This document shows, piece after piece, positions 58,023 to 64,000 of a stretch of 64,000 nt of DNA. Each line of letters opens with the position of its first letter. Position 1 is the first letter of the stretch. This DNA is from Botrytis cinerea B05.10. Taxonomy: Eukaryota > Ascomycota > Leotiomycetes > Helotiales > Sclerotiniaceae. The translations under genes and the position numbers were made by a program. The stretch lies in contig NC_037312.1 in the NCBI RefSeq assembly GCF_000143535.2, forward strand, positions 992,001-1,056,000, in the 5' to 3' direction. A model generated the notes under the pieces. It searched no databases and was not told the origin of the DNA. It was given only the letters and a program-made list of their open reading frames with translations.

Positions 58023-60193
58023 ATGCTTGTTACACGGCAATGCGAAACAGGACGGAACACTTGGTCCTCTAATAAACTTGGGTCTGCTAACTTCGCGTCT
58101 CCACGGATGGCGAACTTTGAGGCTTTACCACCGCAGCCGGACTGGCGAGAACAGTACTCTTCGTACCAACTCTCTGGAGAGAATGGCATGGTCCACCAAA
58201 ACTACGAGCACTCCGCAAGCTCCAGCACAAACAACACTCAACAGCAACCCGTTACTAGACCGACTTTAGAGCACCGACACACACTTGGCCCAATGAGACC
58301 GGAAGGTCCGCCAACACCCACCGTAGAGCGACCAGACTCCGCACCGGGAGATTGTGGCCACCCTTCTGTCAACAGAGCTCGGGATGAATCTATGGGTTCG
58401 ACAGAATCAGCGCCGCTTTCACTTGGACCTATAGCATCGAATCCAGTATCATCTGCGTCAAGCGCACCACAACAAGGAGTAGGAGCACTGATGAATGAAG
58501 ACACTTCAGCTCTCCTGAGTCCTAAGGAAGAAGATGATGACGATATTGACGACGACGACGATATGCTAGATACTGAAGATGGATCTTCATCAACGCCACA
58601 GACGGCGGCAGAACGTAGAGCTGAACGCAGGAAGATGAAACGATTTCGGTATGCTGATCTTGATTTATGTATGTGTTGTGACATAAAAACTAACTAGTAC
58701 AGTCTCACTCATCAACAAACTCGATTTCTTATGAGTGAATTCGCGAAGCAAGCTCATCCCGATGCTGCTCACCGCGAGCGTTTGTCACGAGAAATTCCAG
58801 GCCTTAGTCCAAGACAAGTGCAGGTATGGTTTCAGAACCGGTATGCAAAATCTAACTCAATTTGAGCTAAGAATATGAACTAATGGAAGCAGACGTGCGA
58901 AAATCAAGAGACTTACTGCGGATGACCGAGAACGAATGATGAAGATGAGAGCGGTACCAGATGATTTCGACAACGTACAAGCTTTACATTCTCCTTACGG
59001 AGCTGTACACGGTATTGGAACACCAATGCAATCGCCTGTCGATTTTGTGCCAAATTACGCGGATCATATGATACGACCGTTGATGGTAGACACGATGCGC
59101 AGACATGAACAAGATGACCAGATGTCGCCGGCGGGCATGAGCCCTGGATACGGACATGTTGGATACACTCCAGGAAGTTCCATTGGCACACCTGATGTTC
59201 TTTCGCCATTGTCCATCAATTCATCCGATCGATATTTCTCCAGCCATCTTTCTAGCCCGATGAGCTCAGGGCCAAGGAGCTCAAACCCGTTTGATCGACC
59301 ACCCCCAGGTTATCAAGCAGTTTCCCATTCTCAGCAAAGACATCACGGTGCCCGCCCATTACAACCATTACAGCTTCGAGAGACAATGTCAAGATCACGA
59401 TCAGAGTCACTTCAGTCGCCATTAAGATCCAGTATGTCTTGGAAAGGAGAAACTTTAGATTATGCCAACTACCCGACTGGACAACCAAGTCCTCAATCGA
59501 CTGGACGACAACAATCATTGTACCAGCCCGAGCAGAATAACACGGTCAATGCGCACCAATTTGAGTCAAACTCTTACCCAAGTTCGTTCCGTCCTTGTAA
59601 ACAAAACTAGATGAGAAACTAACAATTTGATAGGTTCCAACATCCAGAATTCACCACAACACATGAGCTATTCACCATCACATCCTCCGGCATCTTTGCA
59701 ACAATCCTCACCAGCTGCTATGTCCCGCTTGCGAGCATCCACTGGCGGTGCTTTCCCTCAAGGTCTTGACTTACGCAATCAATACCGATCTCTCCCCCAC
59801 CAAGGTCCATCACATCTGCCTCCTACCTCCCGCCCATTCGTACCCCCATACTCAGCGGGTTTTGCCAGCGCACCTTTAACGGCGCCAATGGAGTACTCGC
59901 TCCCTAGAACTCCAAGCGACGCAAACCATCCACAATTAAGTGCACCAATGGCACCGCCGCAGGATTTCGCAAATGCGTACAACGCATCAAGAGCTCCACA
60001 AAGCGAGCGAGAATTTAGCTCTCAAGGTCAAGAACAGCAGCATGCCCAAGGCCATGCACAGTCTGAACATCAACCACAAAGAAATAACAGCGAAAGTTCA
60101 TCATATCTTCGACCCAATGAATTCCAAGCAAAGGATAACCGCAAGAGAAGCTTTACCATGCCTGGAACTTATGCACCTTCTCATATGTCTTAG
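58023..60193 (+). CDS. homeobox transcription factor
   Basis: Four exons, 58023-58648, 58703-58840, 58893-59596 and 59634-60193; 675 residues (647 if translation begins at the in-frame ATG 58107, MANFEALPPQ, which may be the better start). The homeodomain is spread over three exons: RRKMKRFR at the end of exon 1, LTHQQTRFLMSEFAKQ (helix 1), GLSPRQVQVWFQNR (helices 2-3) and RRAKIKRL after the second intron, with the invariant W-F-N-R set. Intron 2 cuts inside the recognition helix codon for Arg. The N-terminus carries an acidic EEDDDDIDDDDDML patch; the long Ser/Pro/Gln-rich C-terminus is typical of fungal homeobox regulators of hyphal growth and conidiation (Podospora Pah1 and Botrytis BcHOX8 are such proteins; orthology not tested). 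Nuclear DNA-binding protein. Confidence 0.92.
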
Positions 60194-62253
60194 AGAAATT
60201 TGGCTGGCGCTCATCTTTAATCTCCCATGTCAGTGTGCATACAAAAGTTTTTGCTTTCAAAGATCGCGATCCGTTTACAAGCATTGCAATTTGAAAGAAG
60301 GGCCGAGCATAGAGCTCATCCATCCCTCACAAGAGGACGAGAAACCACCGCATTCCGCCTTACCCATGACACCACCAAAATCCCTCCTCAGCCATCTCCA
60401 GTTTCAACCTCAGACCAACCTTCAAATTCACAACAACTTTCTTGCTATATGCGTATGGACCAATCAGATGCTCCTGCACATATATATTTACATATACTTT
60501 CTATACATACTTCTTACACTTTTGAAGTTTCTCCCAACGCTGGGACGGACAGGAATCCGACATCATTTCTACTTTTGACTTAAAGATTTTACCATTACCC
60601 CTTCTTCTATGTATTTTCTAGGAGATACTATCCGGCATTGTTTTTATATCAAAACTTTTCTTCCATGTTTATCCATTCATCTGGCCATCTTTCTTCAGGA
60701 GCGTTTTCATAGGTTCAGGAATTCGGGATTGGGGATAACACCAAAGCAAAGTCTTTTTTTCTTCTTCTTTTCTTTTTTGAGATATTCGCTTCTTATCTGT
60801 GTATAAATGGTGTGCAATTTTTTTTTTTTTTTTTCCTTTCGCTTGGAGCTTTTTAGGGGTTAGCTGGATCTTGGATTTGATCTTCTTGTTTATGTTTCTT
60901 GCTTTTTTTTTCTCCCCCAAGGGGGTTGGTTTGACTAGGGATTTTCACTGAGTGAGGGAAAGAACTGAGAATTGATTGGGTTTGGTGCTGGGAGCTGGTA
61001 AGGGATTGAGAGGGGGTGGGCAATGGGAAAGCTTCTGAGGGCAAGGAAAAGGATAACGCGAATAGCGAGAAGATCACTTGTAGATAGATATCTGAACTGT
61101 GGAGTGGCAATATCATTGTGTGGAAGTTGAATAAATTTGTCCTTTATTGTCTACTGTGATATGTGATGTGTAATATGTAACCTGATATGAGACAATGTGA
61201 CTTGATCCAGAGACTTTGCTCTAAAAACCTATCGAGGCATACTATATACAACATGCAATCTCTGATCCATTGCCTGACACCACACATGAAATTTCCAAAC
61301 CAATCCTAGGCCCTACACATATAAGCTGCATTCTCCAAGCCCCGAAGTAGACATGCAACAAAAGAATCAGAGAAGAACATATCAGACCGGGAGTGGCACA
61401 GATATCAAAAGCAATTGAGTGAATGCACAGCGTAGAATTGAGTACCAACAAACGCGTCATTGTGCATTTTCGCAGACCAATTCAGACCCACAACAAGCCC
61501 AAGTTACAAAAAGCTTTATATTATATTATGGGACTTTGGCCCTGAAACAGATATGCAACAAATGGATTACGGTAGATTGCCTGTTGGCTGAGGACTGGCT
61601 AGAGAGCTTTTCTTTCCGAGTGAATATGATATTGGCGAGCGGAAGATGAATATAAGCGAAAGTTCGACTTGAGAGCACGAGTTTTGTATTTAGATAGAGT
61701 GAATATGGTTATACAGTGATAAAACAACATTTTCACACGAAGACTCATTGTTCCGAGCAATACCAGAACACTTTGCTCAGGCATATCCTCAACAGCAGAA
61801 TGAAACACCGACACACCCAGTTTCTAGGTGGAAGTTGGTGTCGGAAATAGGACGGGTAAGGAATATAAGAGCTTAATTTAAGCTGTTAAGAGAGGACAAA
61901 ATAGCAGTGAGGTGTAGAACGCCGAAATGTTCACGATGGCGATGGTTGATTTGTAGTAACGGAGATCAGATGAAATATTATGATGTATCTTACGTCCATT
62001 TGGATTGAAAGTTAACTATCATTCAAATTCTGCAAAAAAACTTACCATGTATGAGCATGACGCTAAGTAAAGCAGACTGCTGATATAGATTTAGTGAAGA
62101 GGCCCAAAACCTCATCGATTGACCTCGCTATCCTCTGTACAAGTAAAGGCGACGGGAATTAGCATGCCCAGAATCTTATTCAGTTGATCATAAAGCTGCA
62201 ATGCAAGCCCATGGTATATCGACTTATATCTAGTAGTCAAAATTATTTCTCAT
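60194..62253. other. intergenic between convergent genes
   Basis: 2 kb with the 3' UTRs of the homeobox and dehydrogenase genes. T-runs at 60818-60835 and near 60906. A CATATATATTTACATATAC segment near 60479-60497. Frames here (60227-60583 and others) overlap the homeobox 3' UTR and look accidental. Confidence 0.45.
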
Positions 62254-63413
62254 TTAATAATCATAAAACCTATCAATATCAGTATACTATCCTTTCACGT
62301 ACGTAGAAAGAAAAAAAGAAAAAACTCACCCCTTTCCACTTTTCTTGCCCAACCATCCCGCATCTACCATCTTGCCCAATAGCACACTAGGTCTATACTT
62401 GCTATCTCCTGTTTCCTCGTATAGTACCTTCATAATTGCTAAGCAGGTATCAATACCAATAAAGTCCGCCAATTGCAATGGTCCCATAGGAACATTTGTT
62501 CCGTTCTTCATTATCGCATCGATATCATCTCTTTTACCAACCCCGGTCTCTAAACAAATTATGGCTTCATTGATGTAAGGCATCAAAATCCGATTTGCCA
62601 AAAATCCTGGGGAATCTGCTGAAGTAGATGGGATTTTGCCCATCCGTTTGCAGAATTCAATGGCTGCATCCAATGTCTCTTGACTTGTTTGTAATCCAGT
62701 GATAATCTCTACACCCTTCTGAATAGGCACTGGGTTCATGAAATGGGTTGAAACTACCCGGGAGGAAGCGCTAGTATCTTTAGGATCTTTAGTCGTTGAC
62801 GCGGCGATTCGTGTAATGGATATGGAGGATGTGTTTGTAGCCAAGATGGCATGAGGAGGGCAGATTTGGGCTAGGGAACTGAAGATTGAGAATTTCAAAG
62901 AGGGAATTTCAGGCACGGCTTCGATTACAAAGTCTGCCGAGGAAAGATCATCCATCTTTGTGGTTGGGATGAGAAGGGAGCGGATAGTGTCAGATTGTTC
63001 TTGAGTAATGCGCTGCTTGGTAACATCTTTGGCCAGGAGTTTATCTAAGTTCAGACAAGAGTTAGTCAAATACTCTTGGAATGTCGAGGTAAAGAAACTT
63101 ATGCGAAGAGGGGAAGAGAGATTTAGAAAGCATACCGGCAAATGCGAGACCCTTATCAAGAGAGGCTTGATTTGTATCGACGAGAGTGACCGGAACACCA
63201 GCTCTTTGTGCTGCTACTAATGCTATTCCCAATCCCTATATTATGTGAGAAAGTGTTGAATAAAAAGTACAAAGGAGGCTAATGTACCATTTGGCCAGCG
63301 CCGATAACACCAAGGCTTTTGACCTCTTGCGCCGAAAGCATTCGGCTGGAACTGAATGATCTTGCATATTTTGTGCTCTGCAAAAGTCCTCTTCTTACAA
63401 TTGGAGATATCAT
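62254..63413 (-). CDS. 3-hydroxyacyl-CoA dehydrogenase, mitochondrial type
   Basis: Four exons, 63413-63288, 63235-63136, 63044-62330 and 62269-62254; 318 residues, about the usual length of HADH. The final exon is 16 bases and completes GKKSGKGFYDY, the conserved family C-terminus, which settles its choice. The first ~28 residues are Arg/Ser-rich without acids (MISPIVRRGLLQSTKYARSF), a good mitochondrial targeting signal. NAD-binding GAGQMG at 38-43; catalytic His in STHFMNPVP (about 175); DSPGFLANRILMPYINEA and PMGPLQLADFIGID are HCDH signatures. It oxidises (S)-3-hydroxyacyl-CoA to 3-ketoacyl-CoA in beta-oxidation, or acts on 3-hydroxybutyryl-CoA. Start codons of this gene and Tof1 are 311 bases apart and divergent. 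Confidence 0.92.
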
Positions 63414-63724
63414 GTTGGGCGGCAATCTTAGAGATAATTTGCGAAAAAGAAAAGAATCGAAAATCCCAGAGTTTCACTGGCAAATGATAATGAAGCTGGA
63501 AAGTAGAGAGGGAGAAGGTTATCATCGGTTGTTTCCCCAGGATTTGTTAAGGTTACCGAGGCGGGCCGGGAAAGTTCCGCAGGTGCATGTGGCTTTGACA
63601 AGGGTACGCGTCGCGATCGCGAATTTTGGTAGGAGCGTGTACAGTGGTTTTTGGGTTGGATTGGTCAAAGTCAATATTATGCTTTTGATGTTCATGATAA
63701 CCACCATTTACTACACAACCAAAT
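63414..63724. promoter_or_regulatory. divergent promoter region, HAD dehydrogenase and Tof1
   Basis: 311 bases between opposed start codons. Contains CGTCGCGATCGCGA-like palindromic sequence at 63608-63621 (TCGCGATCGCGA core), which could be a binding site. No TATA box is obvious. Confidence 0.5.
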
Positions 63725-64000
63725 ATGGAGTTCTCGGGTGGTAAAAGGGACGTCGTAGATCCTGAAGTTAGAGCTTATGTGAATAGCTTGGTCACGGCTG
63801 TAAGTTATATTCATTATATCGTCAGAAGAAATTCAAGAATCAAAACCAATTCTGACCATTGATAGTTGGGAGGAAGCGGGGCAGATGAAGAGGGACGATA
63901 CGTTCTAGGAGATGATGCATTGGCATGTTTACGAGATCTCAAAAAATGGTTAAAGCTCTATGACGAGAAGGCGAATCGATTAGACGTTGCAAGATGTCTC
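63725..64000 (+). CDS. tof1: Tof1/Timeless replication fork protection protein, N-terminus (cut by window)
   Basis: Exon 1 is 63725-63799, then a 66-base intron (GTAAGT...GATAG); exon 2 runs from 63866 past the window end. The visible 70 residues read [19 protein letters not shown], then [20 protein letters not shown] and [14 protein letters not shown], the highly characteristic N-terminus of fungal Tof1/Swi1 (Timeless family). With Csm3/Swi3 it forms the fork protection complex that stabilises stalled replisomes and supports the S-phase checkpoint in the nucleus. Known members run to over 1000 residues; most lies outside this window. Confidence 0.88.

Noticed and set aside
58238..58684. 148-codon minus-strand Ser-rich frame
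   Set aside because: Complement of the acidic and Ser-rich part of homeobox exon 1.

Overview
The window looks like nuclear DNA of a filamentous ascomycete. The genes carry short introns (mostly 45-65 bases) with GTAAGT/GTATGT donors and CTAAC/CTGAC branch sites, the base composition is moderately AT-rich, and the proteins are typically fungal (LaeA-like methyltransferase, fungal homeobox factor, THOC1, Aquarius, Tof1, a fungal UDP-glucose 4,6-dehydratase). A leotiomycete such as Botrytis or Sclerotinia is my best guess; this is inference from family resemblance, not a database match.

Layout. 1-6.2 kb: three DUF5672 paralogues, each a short-tailed type II membrane protein; one is cut by the window edge and one has a roughly 120-residue Lys/Glu block inserted in the domain. 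7.5-10.0 kb: a group A FAD monooxygenase, divergent from a truncated cytochrome P450 relic that keeps its K-helix, heme loop and introns. 12.6-14.1 kb: a nucleotide-sugar/triose-phosphate type transporter. 16.3-17.8 kb: UDP-glucose 4,6-dehydratase, first step toward UDP-rhamnose. 20.3-21.7 kb: LaeA-like methyltransferase. 21.7-29.4 kb: gene-poor, with two blocks of a 16-bp minisatellite, a small Cys/His protein, a small membrane protein and a possible LTR-retroelement fragment. 29.4-38.4 kb: a GNAT acetyltransferase, a RING/zinc-finger/SH3 protein, a decayed or indel-broken locus and a large disordered protein. 39.9-46.9 kb: THOC1/Hpr1 head-to-head with the spliceosomal helicase Aquarius (272 bp between start codons). 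46.9-58.0 kb: about 11 kb without a gene I can support, upstream of a homeobox transcription factor (58.0-60.2 kb). 62.3-64 kb: a mitochondrial-type 3-hydroxyacyl-CoA dehydrogenase divergent from the start of Tof1.

Functional threads. The DUF5672 family, the nucleotide-sugar type transporter and the UDP-sugar dehydratase would fit a loose glycan-related neighbourhood, although they are separated by several kb and co-function is only inference. THOC1 and Aquarius both act in co-transcriptional mRNA processing and export and may share a bidirectional promoter. The monooxygenase/P450 pair looks like the remains of a small oxidative metabolite locus. All exon structures were assembled by hand from splice signals and reading-frame continuity; none has transcript support here.
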